Shown: positions 21,871 to 32,468 of the stretch, piece by piece
How positions within the stretch are numbered: the first letter of the stretch is position 1
Layout: each line of letters begins with the position of its first letter
DNA from: Petrolisthes cinctipes
Taxonomy: Eukaryota > Arthropoda > Malacostraca > Decapoda > Porcellanidae
Reading direction: 5' to 3'
DNA: 64,000 nt
Assembly: GCA_033782935.1 (NCBI GenBank)
Contig: JAWQEG010003694.1
Coordinates: 62,001 to 126,000 of the forward strand
The notes under the pieces: generated by a model
What the model saw: only the letters and a program-made list of their open reading frames with translations
Database searches by the model: none
Told to the model about the DNA's origin: nothing
Made by a program: the position numbers and the translations under genes

Positions 21871-22389
21871 TTAAAGAGTGGACGTGGCTTCATGGTTCTT
21901 GTGGGAGGGGCCTGCATTGAGTGTGGCCAATGGACCGGCTGGATGCGGGAAGGGGGAGTTTGCCTGGTAGTGAAGTGGCAGGGGTAAACCAGCTTTTGCT
22001 GTTGGGCCTTGCTATGGATGCAAAAATAGCTGTACCCCTTGTAGTCCCACATGGAGATGCGGTTGTGCTGTGCAGGTTGCTCCCTCCTCCAACAGGGATT
22101 GGGGAGTGGAGATGTGGAGTGTGTGTGGGGGGAGAGTTATACATTTGGGCATTTGTGTTTCGGAGGGTGTGCGACGTGACTGGGCTACCTCCAGCGAGGA
22201 GATGAAGGGATATGTTTATGTATATATTTTAGAAGAGTTCAGTACATTCCCTTGACATTTCCAAAGCTTTCTCTTCCATACTTAGTATTTTGGTTGTGTC
22301 TCCTTATTTCCAGGTATAGTTAGATTGACTAGAAAGATAGATATATGTTTTTACTGTCCCACGTAGAAGATAAAGATTTTTACTGTCCC
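21871..22389. other. No gene recognised
   Basis: Possible LINE 3' region grading into intron sequence. A short direct repeat of TTTTTACTGTCCCAC lies just before the CLASP exon (about 22348 and 22378). Upstream CLASP exons were not found here. Confidence 0.45.
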
Positions 22390-22507
22390 ACTACACTGAC
22401 CTGTTTGACTGGCTCTACATCCTCCTCACACGACTTCTCAATAAACTCGGCTCAGACCTCCTCGGATCAGTCCAGGCCAAGATACACAAGACCTTGGATC
22501 TAGTTAG
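22390..22507 (+). CDS. CLASP: CLASP exon a (TOG-domain helix)
   Basis: Encodes FDWLYILLTRLLNKLGSDLL then GSVQAKIHKTLDLV. This closely follows the CLASP family segment in which a helix precedes the DLLGSVQAK loop in the third TOG array. The donor AG|GTCAGT at 22507/22508 leaves the codon split after two bases and fits the next exon. The 5' edge is uncertain: an AG at about 22388 gives the longest open frame but lacks a good pyrimidine tract, and a stop lies just upstream. Confidence 0.8.
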
Positions 22508-22724
22508 GTCAGTCAGGAACTCTTGATACTATGTAGTGATTACTTGTTTACTAGGACTTAAGATTGCTTTAGAATTGTTTCATGTGTGTAATTTGATTTA
22601 TTATTGTTTAATTTTTAGGAGTTCAGCAGTGCACATAGAATTTCATTCAGTTTATAAAGACTGCTCATATAAAGTGCTTCTTTATGTATTGATAATTGTA
22701 GTGATTGAAAATGTCTCCTTTCAG

Positions 22725-23246
22725 ATATTCCTTCCCATGTGACCAGCAGTTCATTGTAATCATGAGGTTCCTTGTGGACCAAACTCAGACCCCCAATACC
22801 AAAGTGAAGGTGGCGACACTGACGTACCTCAAGTGTCTGGTGGACGTGATGGAACGCGGTGACCTCTCCTCGTCTCCAGACACCCCCGTCGCCCTCGCTA
22901 AAATCCTCACCTGGACCGCGGACCAGAAATACCTGGAGATCCATCGGGCGGCCTCGGCAGCCTTCATCGCAATGTTCAACTACATCATCACTGAGTTCAC
23001 CACCCTACTGCAGCAGCTTCCCCCGGCCTGCCAGAACACCGCCTCCCAGATCATCCAGACGCACATCAAGAGAGCGTCCAATCTGGATGCATCGCCCTCC
23101 TCCCTGCCTCCCCGCACCACTCCTAGCTCTGGCGGCACCCCAGTACTGCAAAGTCCCAACACCTCCCTCCCGCACTCACAACGACCGTCGCGATACAACA
23201 CCATTGATTTTGATGACACAGAAAACCTTAATCCAGAAGTTTATAG
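22725..23246 (+). CDS. CLASP: CLASP exon b (TOG3 second half and Ser/Pro linker)
   Basis: Acceptor TTTCAG at 22724. The frame from exon a gives RYSFPCDQQFIVIMRFLVDQ, then TQTPNTKVKVATLTYLKCL and ILTWTADQKYLEIHRAASAA, ending in a TLLQQLPPACQ helix. This is the second half of CLASP TOG3, a HEAT-like fold that binds tubulin. A Ser/Pro/Thr-rich linker follows (SPSSLPPRTTPSSGGTPV), ending FDDTENLNPEVYR. CLASPs stabilise microtubule plus ends at kinetochores and the cell cortex. The exon is GC-rich against AT-rich flanks. Donor AG|GTAAAT at 23246/23247, codon split after two bases. Confidence 0.92.
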
Positions 23247-23523
23247 GTAAATCATACATGGATTTTTTTTATTTTTATTGTGTTGATGGGTATGAATGGG
23301 ATGGTCATTAGTTTGTTGTGTTTTTGTTATAAATGGGGTAAATGTTGTAGATGTTTGATGATAAAGATCTTAATGTGTTTTTGGCAAGACTTTGTTATTC
23401 AATATGCATTTAATAACCTTTTTTTTTGTGATATTTTGTTTATTTTAGGTATACAGTACTAAAATATGTTATGTTAATGTCTGTTTGCTTTCTTGTGCTA
23501 AATCATGCTGAGATTTTTTCCAG

Positions 23524-23608
23524 GAGTTTAAAACGCACAACAGCTGAAATCCAAAACTACAGCTTTGACTTGGAGAGTTTAGAAAAACACAGAGACTCTA
23601 CCTTTCAG
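23524..23608 (+). CDS. CLASP: CLASP exon c (post-TOG3 linker)
   Basis: Acceptor TTCCAG at 23523; the split codon restores R, giving RSLKRTTAEIQNYSFDLESL and EKHRDSTFQ. The block SLK/RxTTAEIQNYSF is the conserved segment after TOG3 in CLASP proteins. Donor CAG|GTATTA closes in phase 0. The C-terminal CLIP-interacting domain exons should follow on this strand, but I could not recognise them before 64 kb. They may lie in a region I missed, or the gene may be broken or rearranged here. Confidence 0.85.
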
Positions 23609-24246
23609 GTATTACAACACACAAGTCACTGTTTTGAAGGGAAGACCTGCTTGATTGCTTTTTGAGTGATAAATGTTGTTCAGCAAATGGAAGACTACTG
23701 AATCCTCCTAACTATACTAAGAAACAGAGCAACCACATAAACATTAGCCGTCTGTTTTTGAAGCCTAGTTTGGTTGAGCAAGAGTCTCCAGTTTCTATAC
23801 ATATCCTTTTGCGCAGTGGCAATATCGTAACCAATGAGGTTGAGGATTGCTACTGTGCGGAACTGCTGTCACAGTATTGGGAAAAGCAAAAACCTCGGTG
23901 ACCTACCCCTCCCCAGGAAGGGTAGGTAAGCCTTACCCCGCCTCCAAGCGGTGACCTCGGGGGTACACCTCCATTTTTTATCTTGTTTTTATCCATTCAG
24001 GAGGTGGAGCCAAAGGGGAAGGCAGTGTGGGGGTGAGACCTAGCTTCCCCCTCATATAGGTTTTAAGGTTTTTATTGTATTTTTATTGTATTTTTATTGT
24101 ATTTTAGTGTTTTAAGATTTTAATTTCTGTGATTGCATGTTTTTATATTTTGTGATAATTCCTGATACAGTAGTCTTGTATGCCTTTTTAATCCTGTAAG
24201 CTGAGTTTAATGGGGTCGGGTGATATCGCGAAGTCGAAGGTTTACC
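23609..24246. other. Presumed CLASP intron; no exon recognised
   Basis: AT-rich with a G/C-rich patch at about 23895-24050 (ACCTACCCCTCCCCAGGAAG). No coding similarity noticed. A TTTTTATTGTA triple repeat lies at about 24072. Confidence 0.45.
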
Positions 24247-24324
24247 GATTCCTCCGAGCTGCTGCCAGAAGCAGATCACATTCAATATTGGTGATCTGTT
24301 TTGTGGTACAGCTTGGAGGAATCA
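24247..24324. repeat. Short hairpin repeat, GATTCCTCC family
   Basis: Opens GATTCCTCCGAGCTG, closes CAGCTTGGAGGAATC, with inner CAGATCAC and GTGATCTG also pairing. This is the cleanest hairpin of the family in the window. Confidence 0.8.
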
Positions 24325-24562
24325 GTAGCCTCCCCAAATTTGTGTATGCCATCTGGCCCCTGCAATGTGATTGGTTGGTACAGTATCTTTTTGCTCCATT
24401 GACATAGGTCTAAACAAAGCTAACAGCAGCATTGCCTATGACCTAAAATGAAAGTGATCCCTTGCATTAGGTGATGACACAAGGGTAGTGGCGGAGCAGT
24501 ATGAGAGTGAGGTGGTGGGCCCCCATTCCAGTGTGGTGTGTGAGGCCTCGTGTGACCAGTGT

Positions 24563-26014
24563 ATGCGTGCTTGGCTCGTGTGTATGATATTGCTCCACTT
24601 GTAATATATTTCATGTAAATATTGCATTTTTTTCTTATTTGGTCAAGGACACTAAATCTTAACAGTAATATTTTTTTTATATATATATTGTTTCATAATA
24701 CCATCTCTATTAAACAAATGGGTTTCTGGCATTATTGTGCTAACACCCTGTTAGGGATTTGTTGATGCTTGAAATAGGTGTATAATACACAAAATACCAT
24801 TTTTGCTACAGCTTAGATAATTCAGCAGTTTTGAGCTTATGAATGTTAGCTCTCTGGGCACAAAAAAATTGAATGTAATGATGCTGTTATTTGCAGAACA
24901 AACCATGAAGACTGTTCATATTATAAATGAACAAACAGATTTTTTGCTGTATGAATTAGAAGTGTTAAATGAAAACTGTTCCTTGAAGTTTTTAGTTGAT
25001 GGTTTGATGCAACAAAACCATCACACTTTATGTTAAGGTTTGAACTTATTGATAATCGACTGTTAATGACTAAAATGTAAAAACTGTATTGCTTCATTGT
25101 GTTTGCAAGAATCTTTTATAATTACAATAGTCCATTCATTCTCTGGCCTTAGCAACAGTTTTAAATGCTGAAATTGAGCCTGAAACATCAATTCCTACCA
25201 TGCTGTATATGCCAAAGAAATGATAGCAATGTGTTTAAGATTGGTGGGTTACCATGAACATTTATAGTGTTATTTGCCTGGAGTTAAAAAAGCTCTTCTT
25301 AGTTATTATTTACTGTATATTTGGGTAGCATTGGGAGGTCTTGTGAGCCTTGTAAGATACTTGCAAGTGACAGTTAAAGAGAGAAAGGTTATTATAATTG
25401 GATGTACGAAGGCTACTGATGACTCCAAACTGTGCAGTGAAACAGGTCATGTATAAAAGGTGTTTTTTTGGACACAGTTTGAAACAATCCGTAGACTTCA
25501 ATATCCAAACCCCTAACCTTGGAATGAATTGGAAGGGATGATTGATTAGGTTTAAGTGCAGACTGTACTCGGGACATTAACCTAAAAACTTGGCAAGATT
25601 ATGTTCTTTTATGGTGGTGTAATTTCTTTCATAAAACGGACAGGTAAGGTGGCTGGTGTAAACGCAGGTCAAACAATCGGGGAAACAATCAACCTGAGAG
25701 AGTTATGGAAAGAATAGTTTGACCACAACCTACCTACAGGGTTTGGGTCCTCGGAAGGCTGGAAACATGAAAGAAAAGAAGGCCATAAGAAGAAACATGC
25801 TCGAAGTAAAAAAAATTGAACATAAACAAAAGCCCATATACATACATAAGCTGCAAGTGATGAAACATTTGCTTATATCATGATTATGTAACTATTAGAA
25901 CTTTTGAAGCTGTTGTGATATAACTTGAGGCAGCCCAGCAGAAGACAGACAAGCTGGTTATAGGGCGGGTGGGTGGTTCTGTAGAGATTTAATTAAGTGG
26001 GAAATACACTAATA
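24563..26014. repeat. Direct repeat copy B (partner at 1-1535)
   Basis: Near-identical to 1-1535 in the same orientation, with short indels concentrated in its last 300 bases. Just upstream (about 24470-24604) an acceptor-like TTGCATTAG precedes a 43-codon open frame ending CMRAWLVCMILLHL and TAA. The end of that frame also starts copy A. This could be the last exon and 3' UTR of a + strand transcript, but the frame has no recognisable domain. Confidence 0.9.
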
Positions 26015-26180
26015 CTAATTCCTTATAATTTTGTTTTCTTCCATTATGTCCAATCTCTTCAATCCAGACCTGCAACAGTAAAGATTAAGTAAATGTCCAG
26101 TCATCATACCAAGTTTGCATTCACAGCCACCAGAGGTTGCTGTAACAGCCTAGGCTAGTGGTGCAGTGTATGGCCTACTT

Positions 26181-26334
26181 TAAAGCCCCTTCCACACGAG
26201 TCAAAAAGACAGCGGGCACGGGCAACTGAGTGGAATTCTCTTGCGTTTTTCCACTGTTACCAGATCAAACAGTCCCAGGCAGCCATTGGTAAGTGTCTGT
26301 CCACAGTCTTTTTGCCTCATGTGGAAGGGGCTTT
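26181..26334. mobile_element. 154-bp MITE
   Basis: Ends are inverted repeats: TAAAGCCCCTTCCACACGAG on the left and the near-complement CATGTGGAAGGGGCTTTA on the right, with AAAAAGAC/GTCTTTTT pairing inward. No coding capacity. Ends of this type are common among small DNA-transposon derivatives; the target duplication is unclear. Confidence 0.75.
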
Positions 26335-26499
26335 AGAGTTCCCACAAGAGCAATGGAAAGCAAACCAACCCTGCACCACAAGCCCAGACAACTGGATTCA
26401 CAACTTAATCTACTAAATTTTACACTGGAATAGGCAGCAGTTAAGAGTAAGATGGTCTGTGAATTGGAGGCAACCGGTTCATCAAAACTGCACCACGAG

Positions 26500-26790
26500 A
26501 GAGATCAGGCACAGTTGCAGCTGATCTCTTGTAAAGTTTGGAGGAATCTGGTCAACAAAGCCCCCAAACTGCTATGAAACAGACCACCTGCACTAAATAT
26601 CTGTTCTTAATTCAGTTTGAGGGAATCAGTTGCTTCATGCTTCTACAAACTATGCCAGGAAAAAGATATTTTCAATATGCGAGAAGGGGATCTGTTTTGT
26701 AGCAGAGCTTGAATTAGAGGAATCGGTAGCACTTCATTACTGGTCTACCAATTTATTTCCTGGCACAATTTAGAGGATTTGGTAGCCTTC
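26500..26790. repeat. Degenerate cluster of GATTCCTCC-family hairpins
   Basis: Several half-sites in both orientations: GTTTGGAGGAATCTG, CAAACTGCTATGAAACAGA, TTTGAGGGAATCAGTTGC, ACAAACTATGCCAGGAAA, GATCTGTTTTGTAGC. They look like overlapping or successive insertions of the same hairpin repeat. Confidence 0.6.
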
Positions 26791-27699
26791 AATTCACCAA
26801 CACCATCTTGACCTATAATGTGACGAGTATGGCATAGCGAGAGAAAAAAAGTCATATCTCAACATGGACACTTTCTCTCTACAATCACTCAAAAGGTATC
26901 CTTAATACAAAGGGGTTCAAAGGTCATGGAAATGAACAATACAAGCTCATGTTCTCTCAAATGGACTGATAACTAGTCTGTTGTGCCATATTGTATTAAA
27001 GCACAGAACTTTTGTTAATTACAATGGGAACTAGCAACAAGTTAATTTTATTTTATTTTATTTTTTTCCCACAAGGGCACAAAATGGGGGTGGTAGGGGG
27101 GAATGATGAGAAGGGGAGAGTTAGACTACAAATTGGGGCTACATAAAGAGGCAAGCAGGTAATGGACAAGAAATCCACGACCTGTCAAATAAAATATATT
27201 GCTGTAAGCACGGAACTATAAGGATACTTTTTGGAGAGATGGTATGCTTCTCTATTCAAAAATATGTACCCAGATTGTTCCCACCATGTTATGTTAATCA
27301 CCAACGATTTAGAATATTAAATTTGTACCAATCTTAGTGGCTACAATATTTTTAATTAAGAACTACAAACCACTTCCTGGGTGCAAATTCTTGAGCAAGA
27401 CTACAAATTGGACTGGAGTTGACTTTTATAAGTAGGAACCGCTATAATTGTGAACCAAATATCTTCGAAAATGAATTACTGAAGCACAAATAATTAACTG
27501 AATTGTGGTCAAACTGGAAACTGTACACCAGAAAATAAGTGTATTTATATATATACAGTATAAAACCCTTCAGTCCAACCTGCCACTTGCAACTTATTTC
27601 TAGTGTTTTGCATACAGCGACAGTGGCCTGTTTTTTTTAGGCCATTTCATTAGAACTTTTGCAAATGACTGCACAGTGAAGAAAAAAAAAAAACTTGTA
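26791..27699. other. No gene recognised
   Basis: AT-rich sequence. TTTTATTTTATTTTATTTTT occurs at about 27046-27065 and a purine-rich GGGGGTGGTAGGGGGGAATG patch follows. No exon supported. Confidence 0.5.
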
Positions 27700-27709
27700 C
27701 CTTACAGAT

Positions 27710-28025
27710 AGATGATCGATACTGATGAAGTCCTAGTCAATGTAATCTTGTTTTGGTAGTTGCCATCTCGAGTCTTGGTGATGTTGATTAGAGCAGCGAT
27801 GGTAGTGGTGATTGAGATGAAGTCCTAGTCACTGTCATCTTGAGTCTTGGTAACATTGATATGAGTAGTGATAGTGATTTGAGTTGAAGGCCTTAAATCA
27901 CCATAATTTTGTACTGGTAGTAACCACCTTGAGGCTCTGTGACACTGATAATAGCAATGGTAGTGGTGGATAAAGGCTTGATCACTGTAATCTTGTCCTT
28001 GTAGTAGCCATCTTGAGGCAGAGTC
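27710..28025 (-). repeat. Degenerate tandem repeat, about 100-bp unit, possible exon relic
   Basis: About three diverged copies of a unit containing CACTGTAATCTTG, TAGTAGCCATCTTGAGGC and GATAATAGCAATGGTAGTGG. On the minus strand, after an acceptor-like TTTCTTACAG at about 28026, one frame reads LPQDGYYKDKITVIKP, then STTTIAIISV, then EPQGGYYQYKIMVI and a stop. The peptide is itself repetitive (PQxGYYxxKI). It may be the end of a cuticle-like coding repeat or chance. Confidence 0.35.
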
Positions 28026-28246
28026 CTGTAAGAAAGTAAACACATTAATAAATTTCGCCTCTCTTTGATTACTGTTCCTTAATTCAATCTGTCCTAGTCC
28101 TAGGGTGTGGAAGGGAGTGGATGGACATGGGTGGAATGGATCAAGAATAGTATGGATGACTGGAAAGATTGGGATGGTAAAGTATGCGTGGGTGTGTGCT
28201 TATGCACCAGTGAATGAAAAGAGTAAGACGGGGAGAGAGAAGATGA

Positions 28247-28645
28247 GTGTTTTGGGAAGATTTGAATACATGTCTGAGAGGAATTGATAATGGAAGGAGA
28301 GTAGTGATGATGGGAGACATGAATGGAAAGGTGGGAGGTGAGGAAGTGGGGAATATTGTGGGTAAATGGGGTGTAGAAGGAACAAATGAGAATGGTGAGT
28401 ATCTAGTGGATGTCTGTGCTGAGAGGGGGTTGTTCTTGGCGAACACCTTCTTTCAGCACAAGATGATCCACAGGTATACATGGAAGAGAAGGGATGAGAG
28501 AGGAGAGCAAAAGAGTTTGATTGATTATGTGGCAGTGGATGAAAGGTTGAGGAAGGATGTGTATGACGCAAAAGTGGTGAGAGGAATGGTCCATTGCTCC
28601 GACCATTCTGCGGTGTTGGTGAGGATGAAGGTTAGGGTTAAGTGA
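28247..28645 (+). pseudogene. APE-type endonuclease of LINE
   Basis: Shows MMGDMNGKVG (the GDFN-like block), then KRRDERGEQKSLIDYVAVDE (the SxIDY block) and CSDHSAVLVRM (the SDH block), which are the C-terminal catalytic motifs of exonuclease-endonuclease-phosphatase fold enzymes. The N-terminal catalytic Asn/Glu region is truncated. It would nick target DNA to prime reverse transcription. Confidence 0.85.
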
Positions 28646-28674
28646 GAGTATGGTAGGAGGAATGAAGGGGTAGT

Positions 28675-30098
28675 GTGAGAATGAAGAGAGAGGATGGAGT
28701 TACTGTGAGTAGAAGTGAGGAAGTGAAAGAAGTGTGGAAGAGGCATTTTGATCGGCTGATGAATGAGGGGACGGGAGGGGAGGCGGTTGTGACATGCATG
28801 GGGATGGAGGCAGGTGGTAGACGACAGGATGTACAGGCAGAATTAGGAAGGGAAGAGGTTAGGAAAGCAATAGGAAAGTTAAAGATGGGAAAGGCACCGG
28901 GGGTGGATGGGATAACTGCTGAAATGTTAAAGTGTGGGGGGGAGGTAGTGGTGGAGTGGATGTTGCTTATATGTACATTGGCCTGGAGGCAGGGAGAGGT
29001 GCCAGAGGATTGGAGGAGAGCCATAATTGTACCTCTGTATAAGGGGAAGGTTTACGGGAAGGTTCTTACTGAAAGACTGGTTGAAGTAACAGGAAATAAA
29101 ATTAGTGAGGAGCAGGGAGGGTTCAGAAAGGGTACAGGATGTGTGGACCAAATACTTGCATTAAAATCAATAGTGGAGAAATATACAGTATTGGGAAGGG
29201 TAAGAAGTTGTATGCTGCCTTCATGGACTTGGAGAAGGCATACGATAGGGTTGATAGGAAAGCTATGACAGAGGTGTTGAGAATTTATGGTGTTGGGGGG
29301 CCTTTGCTGAAAGGCATTGAGGCTTTTTATGCAGATGCAAAAGCATGTGTACGGGTAGAGGGTGATCTAAGTGAGTGTTTTAATATTAGTGTAAGGCTGA
29401 GACAGGGGTGTGTTATGTCACCATGGTTGTTCAATATATATATGGATGGTTGTATGAGAGAGGTGAAAGCCAAAGTGAATGGTCTGGGGGTGAAGTTGAG
29501 GCTGAATGAAGTAAACTGGTCCCTGGTGGCAAGTTTGTTTGCAGATGACACTGTGCTGATGGCTGAGAATGAAAGGAATTTACAGAGAGTGGTGGACGAA
29601 TTTCAGTCTGTGTGTAAACGAAGGAAACTGAAGGTGAATGTGGGTAAAAGTAAAGTGATGGTATTTGAAAGAGCAGAAACTGAAGTGATTGACTTTGCTA
29701 CACCTTACAGAGTGGCTGTACCAACTGGGACGAAGTGTGAGATAACTCTGAGGGGCGAGAGGATGGAGGAAGTGAAGGAGTTTAAGTACCTGGGTACAGT
29801 TATGTGTAAACATGGAAGTATGGAAGGAGAAATGAGGAAGAGAGCAGTGAAGGGTAGACAGGTCATAGGATCACTGGGGAGGATTATGAAGGGTAGAAGT
29901 GTGAGTATGGAAGTGAAAAGGGGACTACGAAATAGTATAATCCTGCCAACACTGACATATGCGTCGGAGACATGGACATGGAGTAGGGCGCATCAGTCTA
30001 GAATAGGTGCTGTGGAAATGAGTTACTTGAGAGGAGCATGTGGACTTACTAGATGGGATGGAGAAAGTAATGAGAGTGTATATGAGAATGTGGTATGA
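28675..30098 (+). pseudogene. Reverse transcriptase of LINE, frame-disrupted
   Basis: Two overlapping frames. The first (28675-29268) has IGKLKMGKAPGVDGITAEML, IVPLYKGK and GFRKGTGCVDQIL. The second (29139-30098) has motif A AFMDLEKAYDRVDR, motif B LRQGCVMSPWLFNIYMDG, motif C SLFADDTVLMAE and thumb EEVKEFKYLGTVM. About 50 bases that encode the SLLSVPGK-like block are deleted near 29045 compared with the copy at 35030. A C-terminal piece, TLRWFGHVERMQGEEFVKKV, continues in a third frame (30095-30346). Confidence 0.85.
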
Positions 30099-30650
30099 GT
30101 GAGAAGGCTATTGGTATTGAGTGTGGAGTGGTTGAGAGAGTGAAACGTGATACATTGAGATGGTTTGGACATGTGGAGAGAATGCAAGGCGAGGAATTTG
30201 TAAAGAAGGTGTATGGAAGTGAAATTGTGGGACCTGGTGTGAGAGGCAGACCTCCGGTCAGATGGCAGAACAGAGTGGAAGAGTATGTAAAGGAGAGAAA
30301 CGTGAGGGGCAGAGTAGGGCTTGAACAAGTAAGGAGGGAGTGTTGAAACAGGGAGAACTGGAGACACTTCTGCCATGGCCACCCCCTTGGGGGGAGTTCC
30401 CGGAGGGAACGAGGCGTCGGAGCTATAGATAGATAGATAGAATTCAATCTGTATGTCACTCTTTGCCATGGTATAACTTTAATACCATACGTACTGTCAG
30501 ACTCTACTAAGCAACACTTACAACTTCCTGGACTGTATTGTGTGTGGTTTTTAAGTGTGATGGTGAAAATACACTAATTCCATTCAACGTAATAATATGG
30601 CCTTATATACACATCTGACATACATTCCTGTGTTATTTATTGCAGTTAAG

Positions 30651-30961
30651 TGCCTATAGTCAACCACAAGGAAACTGGCGGGTGTATGTGGGGCAGCCGC
30701 CCCAAGCAGCGCTGCCACATCTGGTCTGTCAGAATGGGATTACCCAGGGCCCAGGGCAGTAGATTAGCAGTCCTTCATCTGAATCTCCTCCCACCCCCCT
30801 TTAGCCTACTCTTTCTTCATCTGTATTTTATGTGTCTGTTTGTCCCTCTGCATAGTAATGTGCTTCTGAATTATTATCCATTTTTTTATTATTATTTTTA
30901 CGTCTGTTTACTACTTGTACATTTATTCATAATTTGTACATACCCCTTCCTTTTTCCCCCC

Positions 30962-30992
<31 letters not shown>

Positions 30993-31491
30993 GGGGGGAG
31001 GGGAGGGAGGGTGCCGGGTAGGGTGAGGTCAGGACTCCGTTGAACGTAAGGATTAATGGCAGGTGTAAGTAGGGAAGGGCTATGACTTTTGTGTGTGTGT
31101 GTGTGTGTGTGTAGAAGGAAGACGTGATAGGATTTTGTACGTGGTGAACATTTTCTTCTGCAAAGTACGAATTTACGTAGAAAATTATTTCCTTCTCACG
31201 ACTATGGAGCTAGTGTGGGTGGTGAGCAGGGGTACGTGTTCTTCCTTCCATTGTGGAGTCTAAAGGAGAAGTGACCTGACTGACCTCATTAATTTCCGGA
31301 CCTCGCTCTCACCATTTAAAGACTATATTTATAGAATCAGTGCACCACTGTACAAAAACATTGCCATTTTGGTGTGGTTTTTGATAAGAGTGATGTGGGT
31401 TGGAAAGCCAAATGTGGCAGCACTGCTTGGGGGGAAATCCCCGATTCGGCCCCACCTAAACCGCCAGTTTCCTAGTGGTTGACTATAGGTG
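30651..31491. mobile_element. Foldback/TIR element of about 840 bp
   Basis: Left end CCTATAGTCAACCAC then AGGAAACTGGCGG. The right end is the reverse complement, with imperfect pairing continuing for about 90 bases (TGTGGCAGC / GCTGCCACA). The interior holds (GT)n runs at 30965-30990 and 31090-31112 and no transposase. Non-autonomous; superfamily unknown. Confidence 0.75.
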
Positions 31492-31602
31492 TGTAAATAT
31501 TTGGTAAAATTAGTCTTGGCTTGAATCACATTTAACAAAAAGGCCAAAAATTAAATGAAGGACCCGTTACATTTTCACCACATTACAAAATTTAAATATG
31601 TG

Positions 31603-32190
31603 TACTACACTTTGTGTCAGGAATAAAGAATATGAAGTGTGAGATAACTCTGAGGGGTGAGAGGATGGAGGAAGTGAAGGAGTCAAGTACCTTGGAACAG
31701 TTCTGTGTAAACATGGAAGGAGAAATTAGGGAAAGAGCAATTAGGGGTAGACAGGTCATAGGATCACTGGGGAGGATTATGAAGGATAGAAGTGTGAGTA
31801 TGGAAGTGAAAAGGGGACCCTGAAATAGTATAATCCTGCCAACTCTGACATATGCATCAGAGACATGGACATGGAGTAGGGCTCATCAGTCTAGAATAGG
31901 TGCAGTGGAAATGAGTTACTTGAGAGGAGCATGTGGAGTTTCTAGGTGGGATGAAGAGAGTAATGAGTGGGTGTATGAGAGATGTGGTATGAGTGAGAAG
32001 GCAATTGGTGTGGAGTGACTGAGAGAGTGAAACGTGGTAGAATATGTAAAGGAGAGAAACGTGAGGGGCAGAGTAGGACTTGACCAAGTAAGGAGGGGGT
32101 GTTGAAACGGAAAACTGGAGACACTTTTGCCGTGGCCACCCCCTTGGAGGGAACGAGGTGTCAGAGCTATAGATAGATAGAATCCTGCTA
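31603..32190 (+). mobile_element. 5'-truncated LINE copy, (TAGA)n-tail family
   Basis: Starts in the thumb region (CEITLRGERMEEVKE) and runs through RQVIGSLGRIMKDRSVSMEV to the shared 3' end AGCTATAGATAGATAG. It has internal deletions compared with 28093-30440. Only about 590 bp remain. Confidence 0.9.
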
Positions 32191-32368
32191 ATGAATATAC
32201 CAAATTTGTTGTATTAACATGCAAAAGTTTTCTTGGACCCGTAAAACAATACCAATGTTTTTATAAATGGACAGACTGATATAACATAATAAATATAATG
32301 GAGTGCACAATGGAGCAGGTAGGCAGGCCACCATGACAATCCAACCAGCACACACCTCTCCTCTGTTC

Positions 32369-32468
32369 TCATGAAATTGTAAACTTTAAATTGGTCTCAA
32401 ACTCATCATTGCTGCTTCTCAGGATCATATAGCAAGTTTCGGGATGCACCGAGGCAGCCACAGGTCCA
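32369..32468 (-). CDS. Putative terminal coding exon, unidentified gene
   Basis: On the minus strand a good acceptor (TTATTATTATTTCAG) is followed by a frame of 33 codons reading GPVAASVHPETCYMILRSSN, then DEFETNLKFTIS and TGA. The composition is protein-like and one split base (T) precedes the first full codon. I do not recognise the protein and did not find upstream partner exons with confidence. It could be the last exon of a minus-strand gene between here and 40 kb, or an orphan. Confidence 0.4.

Larger units (their letters stand above)
28093..30440 (+). mobile_element. LINE copy with 12-bp target duplication and (TAGA)n tail
   Basis: The exact direct repeat AATTCAATCTGT flanks it (28081-28092 and 30441-30452), defining the insertion. 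It is 5'-truncated within the endonuclease, then carries RT, thumb and a C-terminal region ending WRHFCHGHPLGG and SSRRERG. The 3' end is AGCTATAGATAGATAGATAG. Frame changes and an internal deletion near 29045 inactivate it. The same 3' end recurs at 32170, so the tail is a property of the family. Confidence 0.95.

Noticed and set aside
32369..32468. Assignment of the orphan exon to CLASP because SVHPETC resembles SIHPEQC of its C-terminal domain
   Set aside because: It is on the opposite strand to the CLASP exons, the match fades after about ten residues, and a stop follows.
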